A stretch of 64,000 bases of DNA from Prosopocoilus inquinatus (GCA_036172665.1 CM069871.1:57162713-57226712); one strand, 5' to 3'. Numbered from the stretch's first letter, positions 34,632 to 46,644 are shown. Numbers and translations: made by a program. The notes: generated from the sequence alone by a model not told the origin.

Positions 34632-36408
34632 CAGGCCGTCCATTTTTGGAGCCCAAACATGGGCTAATTAACAATCTGAAAAGCAATTTAAATTATTCCT
34701 TTTCGTTTTGAAGATATTGAGGAAAAACTAAAATTTATCATTTTCCTTTTTTATTTTTTAAATCGAAAACCGATAAAGCTAGACATTTATAACTTATACA
34801 TTATTAAGGCACTTTTTTACGTAGAATCTAAATCTGTCATTACATTTACCCGAGTTGTCAAAATTACAGAGATACGACTATCATTTTTTTTTCTTATGGG
34901 CGCCATATTGGATTTTCATATTTCTAAATAAAATTTTTTTCTCCAATTCTAACAATGTATCACACATTACGGTTGATCTGACTTTTTGGCCAAAATTTCA
35001 ATTTTTTTGTTTTTACAGCTTTACAGTTTTACAGCTATGGAGAACGCTGTGGAAACAATCAAGATTTTGCCACTTATGTGGCGTTAGCTTAACCAACGGT
35101 AAACGCGGAAGAAATTCTGCACTCTTAAAAATCACTTTTTCATTACTCAATTTTTATAATATTCTTATTGCAAATAACCCCCACTTTAAGTACAAAACAA
35201 TTCTTCGGATTTAACAAGACCAACTGCAGTCAATTTTATATACCACACCAGGTGAAGAATTCTGAAAGAAACATAAGAATCGTCATTGGAAAATCCATAT
35301 CCATAACCCCACAAAAAGTAGCAACTTTTTGTATTATAAAATTGTGTTTCATTGTTACCTACTCATCAAAAAATAGTCTGTGGGAGATAAATCTGGCCCT
35401 CTGCTGGCCAACCAATGTCTGAGTTATTTCTTTTTAGAAAACATTTTAGTTAAACAATCAGCAACTCAGCTGTCATGAGAGAGCAAGCCATCTTGTTGAA
35501 ATCAACTGTTTATTAATGTATTTCATAAGAAACGTTTTTTTTTTACGAAAATTTAGGTGTCCGTTTTCAGACAATGATGATTTTTATATTCGCTATGTTG
35601 CTTGAATAGCTACTCATCATTGGTGACTTTGTATTTCGCTAGTCGACATCGGATTATATCACAATTTGAAGGAAATTTGTATTTCCTTCTAACTGGCTTC
35701 TTATAAATGTACAAAATTTTACTCGTCATTAATTATCGCCGGGCAGAAGAAGTTCCATTTTATTTCTTCATTCTTCATACCACTTAATATGGTAGCTTTG
35801 AAACAATTTGGTTTGTTGAGCCAGAAGGATTATTTTGTGCTGAAAGCAGGAGTTGTTTACAATTAAAATATTATGACTTTCGTGCTTTTAGAATTTCTTC
35901 CGCGTTTTCAATTGATCTAGCTAGCGCCATGTAAGCGTCAACATCTTGATTGTGTCCACAGCGCTCTTTGTAAAAATAAAAAAATTGAAATTTCGGCCAA
36001 AAAGTCGAATCAACCATACTGTGTGATACATTGTTAGAATCGTAGAAAAGAATTTTATTTAGAAATACGAAAATCCAATATGGCGCCCATAAAAAAAAAG
36101 TTGACAGTCGTATCTCCGCCATTTTGATAGCTCGGGTAAATCTAATGACAGATTTAGATTCTACGTAAAAAAGTGCCTCAATAATGTGTAAATTATAAAT
36201 GTCTAGCTTTATCTGTTTTCGATTTAGAAAATAAAAACCAAAACGAAAAATTTTAGTTTTTTCTCGATATCTTCAAATGGAAAAGGAATCATTAAAATTG
36301 CTTTTCAGATTATTAATTAGCATGAAAAATATGCAACTTTAGCCTAATTTAATCGACCTCCTAGATAAGTGAGATCCCCATGCTTTGGCTCGAAAAGCGG
36401 ACAGCCTG
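34632..36408. mobile_element. Long-TIR foldback element, 1777 bp
   Basis: The ends CAGGCCGTCCATTTTTGGAG and (other strand) CAGGCTGTCCGCTTTTCGAG begin inverted repeats that can be followed for about 500 bp on each side, through TAAAGCTAGACATTTATAA, GGCGCCATATTGGATTTTC and GAACGCTGTGGAAACAATCA. TA flanks both ends. The arms are diverged by scattered changes and indels. The short middle (about 35140-35870) is AT-rich and has no transposase. A TA duplication suggests a Tc1/mariner-type origin. Confidence 0.85.
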
Positions 36409-36769
36409 TATACTCAACATGTACGTTACAACAAAACACCTAATGGAAGCAAGGCTATTCACTATCCAACTCTAATAATTCCTGCTGCTCCACAGCGGGA
36501 TCGGGAAAGTTATGGAAGGATCTGCAGTGCGTGCTAATGCCGTACCTCCCCAAATAAGATCCAGATCTTGCTGTTAAATTAGCTTGTTCTTACGTGTAGT
36601 CAGTGACACGTATCAAGATGAATGGGCTATTTAATTAACAACGAGCAAATAGTAAATGAACCGCCTCTGTTAATTATAAACGATTTTTTATGCGTACTTC
36701 AAACGAATGTTTACCCCATTGAAACTAAATTAAATATTTTTGTTGTTTGATGGTGACATAGCAATTTTG
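36409..36769. other. Unassigned spacer
   Basis: Nothing recognised. Confidence 0.5.
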
Positions 36770-36850
36770 TTGCAAATCGTTTTTGATTGCAGTGGATCCC
36801 TCGAGCATCCTCTGTACAGCTGTTTCAGCTCTATTTGGAGCCTCCCTACT
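36770..36850 (-). repeat. Hammerhead-ribozyme repeat, truncated copy
   Basis: Only about 80 bp of the 313-bp family remain. In the minus-strand sense, stem II (GCTC/GAGC), GAAA, CAGCTG, GTA and CAGAGG are present, but the sequence diverges just before stem II, so the CTGANGA core is absent. Not functional. Confidence 0.75.
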
Positions 36851-37539
36851 TAATCTTTATGTTGACATTAACGATTAAAAGTACACCATAAATAATTAGT
36901 CAACCAAAACGCGCCATAAATTACGAAGACAATAATTTAAATGAAAATCGATGCCATCAACTATACAGTAAGAATTTTTCAAATGGCTGGATACAAGGGA
37001 GTTCAGTTGAGATCGTATTTGACCGAGAGGGAAGGGAGTCTTGAGTTATGCATAGCCCCAACCAGCTGTAGTGGCTCTCACTTTGTGACGCAAACTGAAT
37101 TTTGTATAGGCGAATAAAACGCAATAAAATCACATTGCTTATTTATTGCTGTTTTATTCGTTTTAAAGCATTTGTTTTTTTATGTTCTTTCTTTTTTATG
37201 CTCTTCCTTGTCCGCTATTGATACTAAACCCGAATACACACGAAGCTACTGCACTACAAAGCTAGTTAACTTAGTTTCAAAGGCCTGACCTTTTGAGTTT
37301 GGTTGATTGAGAACCCCCCCCCCCCCCACCGCGACCCCTAACAATAAGTAAAAATGTTTCTATTCTTTGTATTATAAAGAGCAGCACTGGTTGATTCGGA
37401 GTTTCGAAATGTTCGGATTTTATCGAACGAAAGACAAAATATCCAATTTTTAATTTAATGACCAGAGCCGGTGCAAGGTAAGCAAGGCATGAGGTCGCCG
37501 ATTAAAAACGATTAAAGCGCAACTCGAACAATTTCAGGG
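36851..37539. other. Unassigned spacer with a C run
   Basis: No gene is recognised. A run of C is found at 37315-37327. Confidence 0.5.
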
Positions 37540-38520
37540 TCAACCAACAACTGAAAAAAAATTTAATGTCCACTCAATCTAACTGAACCCGACCTAACTC
37601 CATTCAACCCAAGTAAAAATTTAAGAAAAAAAAATATTAAGGAAATTATTTTTTTTCTTTTTTTAATAACACAATACAATAATACAATAATATAAAATAT
37701 AATAAAAATAATAAAATAAAATAATAAATAATAAATACACATTAATAATACTCAGCTCAACTGAATTCAACCTACCTATATTCAACTGAAGCAAAAAATT
37801 TAAAAAGCAAAAAATTAAAAGTAAAAAATTAAAAAAAAACGTTTAAAGCGTGGTTCCACCAATGGAAAGGTCAACCAAACTCGACCCAACAACTGAACAT
37901 TTTATTCAACCCAAGAAAAAAAAATTAAAATCGAGAAACAATAGAAAAATTGAAGTTGACAAATAAATGAGAAAAAATTTCGACGTCAACCCAACCTAAC
38001 TCCATTCAATTCAAGTAAAATATTTAAAACAAATTAAAATGAACCTCAGTAAATCTCAAGGTCAACTGAACTCTTCCAGCTTATTATATCATATTACACT
38101 CCATTCTACACAAGTAAATTTTTAAACACTTTAAAAAAGTAAAAAAATATATATGGATTAAAGTTAAATTAATCAAATCTTAAGGCCAATCCAATCCAAC
38201 TGACATCAACCAAACTTCATTTAACACAAATAAAAGATTGAAAATTACTAGAGAAACTAAAAGTAAACATTAATAAAAATTAAGATCAATTCAAATGAGG
38301 TTTAACTAACGTCAAGGTCAATACAACCCAACTTATCTCAATTGAACTCCATTGAACACAAATAAAAATAAAAAAATTGGAAGAAAAATTAAAAGTATAA
38401 AAATTGTTAAAAATTAGAAATCATTTAAAATGAAGCTCAACCAATCTCAACGTCAACATAACCCAACCTAGTTTTGTTCAACCCAATCAAAACTTTAAAA
38501 AAAAATAAAAGGACTAAAAA
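37540..38520. repeat. Degenerate minisatellite, ~8 units of ~110-140 bp
   Basis: A phrase of the form GGTCAACCCAACCTAACT, then CCATTCAACCCAAGTAAAA, followed by an A-rich stretch recurs near 37540, 37750, 37870, 37985, 38060, 38190, 38325 and 38455. Units differ strongly in the A-rich part. Strand asymmetry is obvious: almost no G on the plus strand. No coding capacity. Confidence 0.75.
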
Positions 38521-39541
38521 AATTGGTTAAATGCTATAAATTAACTTTTTCCGTGCTTTATAATTGTCACTGACAACCAAATAAAAATTAATTCGCCTAT
38601 TTTGGTCGTCAGTTGCCAAGAAAAAGGTAAGCCAAATGGTTACCAAAAGTAAGCGATAAATCATCACGGTTGGCAACACTGTCTGACTCTAAAATCACGT
38701 GTACAATTTTTCTATGATGGTTATTTTTTAAGTTGCGAGTTAATTTCGATAGCAATTATTTAAACAAGTTCAAAGTAAAGCAAAAATTTGTCAAAATAAA
38801 GTTTCTGAACACAAGTTTAGGAAAAATAATGGATGTATTCGATTTGAAAGGTGTCGGGACATTCGCGCCCCGGACATTTGCGCCAACGATACATTTGCGC
38901 CGCTCGGGTTAAATTTGCGGGGAACGGTCAGGTAATGTCATTAGCAATTTTACATTTGCGCCGCTGCCTCAGGATTAATAATATTCTTTGAAATTTTCGA
39001 CCACTTTAGTAAATTATATTTTTGCAAATTTTAAATAAAATTATTTCTATCACTTTTAATTGCGCTCGTGCACATAATATGTGTATAATATGCAATTGTT
39101 TATTTGTAGATCTTCAAATCATTATTATTGTTCTTCTGAACTAGTATGTCGTATTTCTAAATTAGCAGATTTTTAGTGAATTTTATTCAACGTACTATTT
39201 ATTAATAAGAAGATGCATAATTCTTGCTTGGAATTTACTGAAAACTCTAGAGTTATTTACTTTTAAAAAATTATTTTAATTAATAGCAATGCCTTTCAAA
39301 TTATAAACCTAATAAATTTAAACATAAATAAATTTTTGAAAAAAAAAATGTAACGTAAAGCTGTTTTCAAGATGAATAATTTTATACTTAGGTTTCGTTC
39401 AATAAATGTCAATCATAAAGTGAACGAACAAGTTAAGACACACATTATTTTCCATTGATTGCTGCGAGTTTCTACTGTATACACTTTACAAAAAAAAATT
39501 TTGTGCAAATCGTTCTTGATTGCAGTGAAAACCTCGAGCAG

Positions 39542-39588
39542 CCTCTGGACAGCTGTTTCAGCCCTGCTTGGGGCTTCTTCAGCAGAAA
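39542..39588 (-). ncRNA. Type I hammerhead ribozyme, complete
   Basis: Minus strand, 5' to 3': stem I strand TTTCTG, core CTGAAGA, stem II AGCCC/GGGCT (loop CAAGCA), GAAA, stem III CAGCTG flanked by the required A and T, cleavage triplet GTC, stem I strand CAGAGG. Stem I gives four Watson-Crick and two G-U pairs. Predicted cleavage is between 39548 and 39547. All invariant hammerhead positions are present. Confidence 0.88.
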
Positions 39589-39854
39589 CGTAGCTCGACA
39601 TTCCCACTGCAGACCAAAAACGACTTGCTCAATTTATTCGCAATTGCGATGTAAGAATGATGAACAGATAAAAAGCGACATCTTACTATCGCTTTTTGAC
39701 CTGATATTGCAGTAGGATAGACAAATTGAAGCGGGATTTGCTCCTAATAAGTCCCCCATGCAAGGCATCCATGCTTGCTGTCAAAGCATAATGAAAGTTT
39801 TTAGAAAAATTTTTTGTGCAAATCGTTCTTGATTGCAGTGAAAACCTCGAGCAG

Positions 39855-39902
39855 CCTCTGGACAGCTGTTTCAGCCCTGCTTGGGGCTTCTTCAGCAGAG
39901 AC
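39855..39902 (-). ncRNA. Type I hammerhead ribozyme, second in the dimer
   Basis: The same core, stem II, GAAA, CAGCTG and GTC as the one at 39542. The stem I strand reads CTCTG, pairing with CAGAG. Predicted cleavage lies 313 bp from the first site, so a minus-strand transcript would release a 313-nt monomer. Confidence 0.87.
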
Positions 39903-40068
39903 GTCGCAAAAAAAATTTCTAAAAACTTTCATTATGTTTTGACAGCAAGCATGGCCGCCTTGCATGGGGGACTTATTAGGAGCAAATCCCGCTTCAATTT
40001 GTCTATCCTACTGCAATGTCAGGTCAAAAAGCGATAGTAAGATGTCGCTATTTTATCTGTTTATATAC

Positions 40069-41053
40069 TTTACATTCGCGGTTAAAAAAGAAAGACGACG
40101 GCCTGGAAAAACGCTTCCTAAGTGGCTAGCTATTTTAGCTATTATAATGCAATAATAATGCTTATTTCTCCAAAATAGAAATTTTAAAAGGTTGGTGATT
40201 CATTTGATGTTTTGGTGAAGGCGCTGAATTTGATGATATATTGTGAGTCATTTAATGCTATTTACTAAACATGGACCATACAGTCTGGTGCACAACGTGC
40301 TCTTTGTGTTAAATCGTTTTATAAAATCCATGATTCCACGACAACTATACGAAGGTTATTTCGTAATCGGTTCATTATTCTGCGTTATGGCCAGGTACCG
40401 TCTGTATATCTTATGGGTCAAAAAGTTTGAGACTGGTTCTACCTTAAATTTAAACATAAAGGAGCAGCCAGCTTAAGAAAACTTTTCTAAACCACATCTT
40501 TCAAAAAAATGAAGAAATTGTTTGCGACCAGATTGCCTCATTTGTCCGCCTGTAATTTTTTTTTTTTAAATCTGCAAGCAAGGTGAACGATGGAAGACCG
40601 CAACAGTTAGCGGAACTAAAATTAAAAAATCAAGAAGTTTCACGTATGATACGGCGAATATTTGAAAATGTTGTAACTTACACTCCAAGAGTGCATAAAT
40701 AGTGATGGTGCCCACTTATCAAGAGATTTTAAAAAAATAAAATAAAATGGCATGTCTTACTTAACAAGAAACAGCAGAAGCGTTCATGTTAAAATAGAAA
40801 CCTGTTTTAAATATAGGAGTTTTAAAATTTCCCGCTTCACTGGCGGTCCCTGTATAAATAAAAGTAAATATAAAACATAATAAAGATAATTATAGGAAAC
40901 ACTAAATATTTAAGGAAATGCAGTTAACAGAAGAATACATAGAAAGGGTAGCAATTATAGTTAAATAAATATAAACAATCGACAAAAGTAAACCTGTGTA
41001 TGGATAAAAAATGAGAACAAATCTAGGGAGCGTAATACTAACAACCAGTGATA
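40069..41053. other. Mostly unassigned; possible remnant of a transposase DNA-binding domain
   Basis: 40243-40476 on the plus strand has ILWVKKFETGSTLN, which resembles the helix-turn-helix region (WVKKFxETGS) of insect Tc1/mariner-like transposases; stops and frame changes follow. A TIR-like end, complement of CAGGGACCGCCAGTGAAG, followed by TA, lies at about 40835-40854. The left end was not located, so this is a weak call. Confidence 0.35.
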
Positions 41054-42344
41054 GTGAGCTGCTGGAAAAGTTTCTGGAAACGGTAGGAAAAAACGCATAT
41101 GAAATCTGGTAAACGGTATCATTGTTTTTCGAAGTATTCGCCTTTGACGTCAATACACTTTTGCATACGCTCGAACCAATTTCTAAAGCACGTTTTCCAC
41201 TCTAAAGATGGTACCTCAGAAACCAGTGTCCGGAATGTTTCAACCGCTACTTCAACCAACCAAAATCGCTCACCACGCATTTTATTTTTGATATTTGGGA
41301 ACAAAAAGAAATCATTAGGTGATAAATCAGGTGAATATGGACAATGAGTCATTAATTCAACATATTTGTTGGACAAAAAGTCAACTGTTTGATGGGCTGA
41401 GTGAGAGCTGGCGTTGTCATGATGGAGAATAATTCGTCGGTTTGGATTGTTTCTTCTTATTTGATCGATGACTTCCGGCAAACAAATTGTAATATACCAA
41501 TCAGCATTCACGGTTTTTCGATCATCTAAAGCCACGGTTGCTACATGTCCAGTTAAACCAAAGAAACAAGCAATCATTTGCTTCGCAGCACTGCGTGAAC
41601 GGACAACTTTTGTTGGTTTTAGTTCATTTTGAAATATCCAAACGGTAGATTGTTGTTTATTTTCTGGCTCGTACGAATAGATCCACGTTTCGTCACTAGT
41701 AACGATGTTATAAACAAAATATGAACGACCTCCATTGAATTTCTTGAGCATTTCTTCGCACCATTTGAAACGACCCTGCTTTTGCGCTTCTGTTAAATTG
41801 TGTGGGATCCAATGACTGCAAAGCTTTCGTACGTTCAAATGATCATGCAAAATCTGGTGTATTGCTTTCATGTCAATGCGTAAGGATGCTTGAATTTCAC
41901 GGTAGTCACATGTCGATCTCGCTCAAGCATTTCACGCACAGCATCTACATTAGTGGCAACAACAGATGTTGATGGACGACCTTTACAAAATTCGTTACTG
42001 ATAGAGGTACGTCCACGCTGGAATTCGGCAAACCAATTATAAATACTGCTCTTTGATGGCTTCGTCTCCAAAAGTCAAATGAAGCCGATCGAGGCATTGT
42101 TTCGGCGTTAGACCACATTTGGAATCGTAAAAAATCATGGCACGAAAATTTTCACGCGAGATTTCCATGTTTACACAAAATTACTTTTTCTCAAATGCTG
42201 TACAAACAAAACTAGTTCACTTGGATAGGAACTGTCAATAGAATTATAGGAGAAAAACGTTAAATTTTTCAAATATGACAGTTGATAAACGCTAACAATT
42301 CTCAATTCAATACCAGATTCCAGAAAATTTTCCACCAGCCCACG
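41054..42344 (-). mobile_element. mariner transposon, copy 2
   Basis: The left end GTGAGCTGCTGGAAAAGTTT lost its first C; the right end (other strand) CGTGGGCTGGTGGAAAATTT matches. TA flanks both sides. Length is 1291 bp. It is inserted inside the 38851-42549 element. Confidence 0.9.
41119..42168 (-). pseudogene. mariner transposase, two frameshifts (copy 2)
   Basis: The start at 42168 gives MEISRENFRAMIF as in copy 1. A two-base deletion near 42057 (in the GDEAPSKSS region) and a one-base deletion near 41908 shift the frame. After that a 250-residue open frame (41871-41119) holds all three catalytic Asp: VTSDETWIYSYEP, ILHHDNASSHS and SPDLSPNDFFLFP. The last two are separated by 34 residues, so this is the mariner DD34D type. 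The end is FERMQKCIDVKGEYFEKQ. The catalytic half is better kept than in copy 1, whereas copy 1 has the better N-terminal half; neither is functional. Confidence 0.9.
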
Positions 42345-42563
42345 TATCACAGCAAAGTGCCACACTAAAACAGATAAACTTCCTCACGAAATAAGAAGTT
42401 TATTGGTAAATTTTCGTCTATGCAAGAACTAAATAATTTCCCAGAACGGAGGCGCAAATATTTAACTTTAAATCTTTCCCTGTGCGGTTATTTCTTGGAA
42501 GGGCGCAAATGTATGGCTGGCGCAAATGTGCGCGGCGCAAGTGTCCCGAATTCGATTTGAAAG

Positions 42564-43744
42564 CATGGGGTTATTTACAATACTTTTTGTACGATGGGTT
42601 TCACACTTTATAAGAAGCTTTTAAAGATGTATTTTTTTTTTTTTTTTGAAGAAGGGCGCTAATTATTGTTTATAATCATTCTAAGGAAAGACACAGTATT
42701 ATTGTGGACTATAAAATCTAGCCCCCATACAGCAGATATTGTTCTCGGAATAAGAGCAGCTCTGAAATATTATATCTCTTAAAGTATGATTTCTTAATAC
42801 TCCCTTAACAAATCGTACTTTAAGGGAAACAATATTTCAGAGAAAAAAAAAAACGTTTTCGTTTTAACTGAATAAGCTTCTAATATGTTCATTTTATACA
42901 GATATGCAAACTTTTCCGGATTTGTATGATTGTAGGAGTAGATTTTATGCAGATTTGCAAAAGACGTGGGGCCCCTGAAACGCCCGCGCCTAAAGCCGCC
43001 ACTGCTGAGTTGACTCACTCAAACTGTACCTTTAGGTATACCTATTCATCAGAGTAGTTTAATAAGACAAAATGAACAGAAAATGCAAGAGCTACAATTA
43101 ATTATACAAATCTTTATTACATTATTCAAATTCAAAAGATTAATGGAAAAAGACTGACAGAAAATTCAGGTACATATTTTATATTTTGAACACATAATAC
43201 GAATTTTGTTTAATTTTTTTGTGCAGTTGAGCTCAAATATTTATAAATATACCTAGATTGATTACCTCTGTGTATAATTTTAGGTAATTTGTTAATTATC
43301 GAATTATAATGTTTCCCGACGAGACGTTCAAGGCGTTCATATTCAGAAGTTTAACGCACAATCTCGACGTCTTAGGATAAGATTCGCGCCATGGTTAGGA
43401 AAATGTGCTTCAAATTTCTCTTAAATACACACACGAGCTCTGAATCATCTTCAAAGACGTGGGGGCAAACACTGCCAGTGCGTAAAACGTTTGTTTATCT
43501 AATAAATTAACTCAACTCTGGAAGTTCGCTTGCAATAAACGAAACATTAAATTTAGTACCGCTCGCTGATTCAAAGCCACGGAGAACACGTCTGAAAAAA
43601 AAACCTGAGCCATAGGGAATTACCAAAGTTATACGAATATAACTCGATGTTTGAAATTATGATATTATACAATTATTTCTAATGCTAAGAAAACCTCGTT
43701 ATTTGAATTTTTTTTTAATACCACTGGTTTTCAGTAATACAATT
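42564..43744. other. Unassigned stretch with an imperfect hairpin
   Basis: No gene is recognised. GCTCTGAAATATT at about 42759 pairs with AATATTTCAGAG at 42830-42841, with inner pairing CTTAAAGTA/TACTTTAAG, forming an 80-bp hairpin. Confidence 0.5.
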
Positions 43745-46200
43745 TTATAGGAAATAATAATGATAGAATTTTGGATTTAGTTTTAAGTAATATTGAAACG
43801 ACGGTTGAAAGATGTGATATGCCTCTCGTATAAGAGGATTCTCATCATCCACCGTTAATGTGGAAACTTAATTTTAATGTTCGTCTTAATTTACCTTCCG
43901 GCATGTACAATAAAGCTCATTATAATTTTAGGCGAGCAGATTTTCTAAAACTTTATGTAATGATCCTCGATACAGATTGGAATCTAAGTGACTTATTAGA
44001 TGTAAATATTGCAGTGAGTGTTTTTTATAACAAAATGTGTGCAATATTAGACGAATGTGTTCCTAAAACTACAATGTTAAAAAGAGTGTTTCCTAAATGG
44101 TTCCCAACTGATAATATTAAAGATATTAAACGTAAAGCAAGATATCACAGTAATTTTAAGAAATATGGTAGATCAACGGATTTTAAGAAGTTTAGGCAAT
44201 TAAGACTAAACATTAAACACAATATTAAAACTGTTTTCAACAAATATGTAGAAGAAATTGAATTGAATTTGAAAGTTAATTCTTCCTCATTTTTTAAATT
44301 TATTAAATCCTTGAAAAAAGAACTTTTTGCCAGCAATTAAATGAAATCTCAAGAACTAAGATTAGGAACTAATGTTGATCATGCTAAAGCATTTGCAGAA
44401 TATTTCAAGTCTGAGTATAGACATTCCAAAGCTGATTATAATGTAAATACAAGTGAATTTCTTACCATGCAAATTTTAATTTCGGAATTATTTCTGAACA
44501 AGGTGTCTTAGAATCTAATAAAAGATTGAAACCAAAAAAATCCGTGGGACCTGATAATATTCCTGCTTATATAATTAAAGGTTGTGCAGAGGTATTAGTT
44601 AAACCATTAACATTTATATTTAATCTATCTTTAAAAACATTAACTTTTCCTAACATCTGGAAATTAAGAAAAGTGTGTCCAGTTTTAAAAAAACGGGGAT
44701 CCGTGGAACATTGCAAACTACAGGCCTATTGCTTTACTTTGGGTTCCATGTAAAATATTCAAGCATATAATACACAGACATATATTTTCGCATGTTCTCT
44801 CTTATATTAGTTCATGTCAGCATGGTTTTATGGCTAAACGCTCAACAATTACGAATATGTGTAATTCTTCTTAGAATGTAATCGATTCTGTAGCTAATAA
44901 TTTGCAAACAGATGTAGTATACACTGATTTTGCTAAAGCCTTTGATGTTATAGATCACGATATATTGTTAACTAAATTAAACATTTTGGGCTTCTCTAAA
45001 AATGCATTAACATTTCTTGTGTCCTACCCTATTGATAGGTTACAGTGTGTAGTTTTTAGAGGAACAGTTTCTGAATCATTCATAGTATTTTAGGGTGTGC
45101 CTCAAGGCTCTAATCTAGGACCATTGCTATTCTTATTAATGATAAATGATCTACCTTTAGCACTTAAAGATTGTGAAGCTGAGCTATTTGCAGATGATTT
45201 CAAAATATATAAATCTGTTTCGTCTGTTCGAGACTGCGTCATACTTCAACAGAATTTAGACAGGATCTATGAGTGATCAATAAAGAATAGGCTTTGTTTT
45301 AATATAAAGAAATGTGTTCTAGTAACATACACAAGAAAAGTAGAGCCAATTCTTTTCTCATATATGCTGGGAAATCAGATTCTCAAAAGAACTGGTGAAA
45401 TTAAAGATTTAGGAATTACATTTGATTCTAAAGTTACATTTACCAAACATATTGAAAATTGTGTTAGTAAATCTTATCAGATGTTAGGATTCCTAATCAG
45501 GAATGCTCGTTCTTTTAAAAATATTGATACTTTAATCTGTTTGTATAATAGCTTTATAAGGTGCCATCTTGAATACGGTTTTATAATTTGGTCCCCATTT
45601 TATGCTTCACATAGCAATGAAATTGAAAAAATACAAAAAAAGTTTTTACGATTTCTGTATGTTAAAAATCATGGGCCAGTTAAAACGCACGAAATATCCT
45701 ACAGCCTTTTACTTGAAGAATTTTGTGTAATAACTCTAGCGCCGAGACGTCAATTACTTTCTAATATATTTATATACAAACTTGTATGCAAACAACTGTC
45801 TAGATTGTACTGGAATATTAAGCAAGTTACATTTTCATGTACCTGTGTTTGATGCAAGACACAGACCCTTCTTTTCATTAAGCATTCAAAAAAGAAATTA
45901 TGCTATAAATTCTCCTCTGTGTAGAATATGCGATAATTTTAATAAATTGTGATCTGTTGATGTCTTTTTTGATAATTTCGGCAAATTCAGAAAGTATGCT
46001 TTGGAAAATCTGTCTGCCTATGCCTAATTTTGCTTAATATTTACTCTGTTTGGAAATAATCATTAATTTCATTTTTTTTTGGTTGCTTATTTATATAGAT
46101 GCATTGACGTATATTTTCTCTTATATACATTCATTTTTGTAACCTGTAATTGGCTATTTAGCTGCTGGTTGCAATGAAGAAATAAAATAAAATAAAAAAA
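43745..46200 (+). pseudogene. Non-LTR retrotransposon, 5'-truncated, several frameshifts
   Basis: The end of the endonuclease domain is seen at about 43760-43850 (DRILDLVLSNIET, then SHHPPLMWKL). Then come a linker (43858-44340, PKWFPTDNIKDIKRKARYH), the first RT blocks KPKKSVGPDNIPAYIIKG (44526), VVYTDFAKAFDVIDHDIL (44920), [13 protein letters not shown] after an in-frame TAG near 45091, and the catalytic block [12 protein letters not shown] (45185), with FADD in place of the common YADD. The thumb IKDLGITFDSKVTFTKHIEN and SFIRCHLEYGFIIWSPFY follow to about 45850. The 3' end is A-rich (AAATAAAATAAAATAAA, about 46180). The plan is that of CR1/jockey-group elements, and it resembles the minus-strand copy at 61500-63056. 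Multiple stops make it inactive. Confidence 0.82.
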
Positions 46201-46644
46201 TTAAATTATTTAACCCTTTAATTAGTCTTCACAAAAAATGCTCTAGCATGATGGATTCCTTAAAAACCGTGCATTGCAATTGTAAACCAATTAAATCGTT
46301 TTATTATCACTCGAACTGAAAGATCAGTTTGAAGAACACAAAACTCTTTGATTTCACCTTAAACTCCTCTTGCCACCCCCCTGTTTGGTCTGAAGAAAAA
46401 ATATTGTCGCCGCAGCGTTTTCTTATTAATGACAGTTAACAATCGTGTTAGCTCACTCTTATCAATGTTGGCAGTGGAGCCTGTTTAATATTTTCGTTTT
46501 ATTTATCTTTTCATTCAAAATTTGTTGTTATCAAGTTTGCAAGTTTGTACTGTCAGCAGTGACTCCGACTGTCTTACTTTACTTAATCCTAAACTATGAT
46601 ATCTCTCGAAAAAGGCTGGTGTGAGTAAGTTAAGTCAGGTTAGT

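Larger units (their letters stand above)
39490..40068 (-). repeat. Retrozyme-like cluster: head-to-tail dimer plus an inverted partial unit
   Basis: Two hammerheads on the minus strand start at 39542 and 39855, so the unit between equivalent positions is 313 bp. The first full unit is followed directly by the start of the second. At about 39903 the second breaks off and a partial unit of opposite orientation begins (AAACTTTCATTATG then GACAGCAAGCATGGCCGCC), reaching ATAGTAAGATGTCGC and ending near 40068. This inverted unit lacks a hammerhead. In known retrozymes, dimers of this type give self-cleaved monomer RNAs that can circularise and be reverse transcribed by another element. Confidence 0.88.
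38851..42549. mobile_element. 3.7-kb element with CATTTGCGCC motif ends and 14-bp flanking repeat
   Basis: Identical 14-bp repeats ATTCGATTTGAAAG lie at 38837-38850 and 42550-42563. The ends TCGGGACATTCGCGCC (left) and TTCGGGACACTTGCGCC (right, other strand) are inverted repeats. Each is followed by several CATTTGCGCC units (38875-38970; 42450-42535 in reverse). The inside contains the ribozyme-repeat cluster (39490-40068) and mariner copy 2 (41054-42344), so the original element was shorter, around 1.8 kb. No own transposase was recognised. The design resembles the 8647-9481 element. Confidence 0.75.

Noticed and set aside
37315..37327. C run and other homopolymers as functional sites
   Set aside because: Simple low-complexity runs, common in such DNA and prone to sequencing error.
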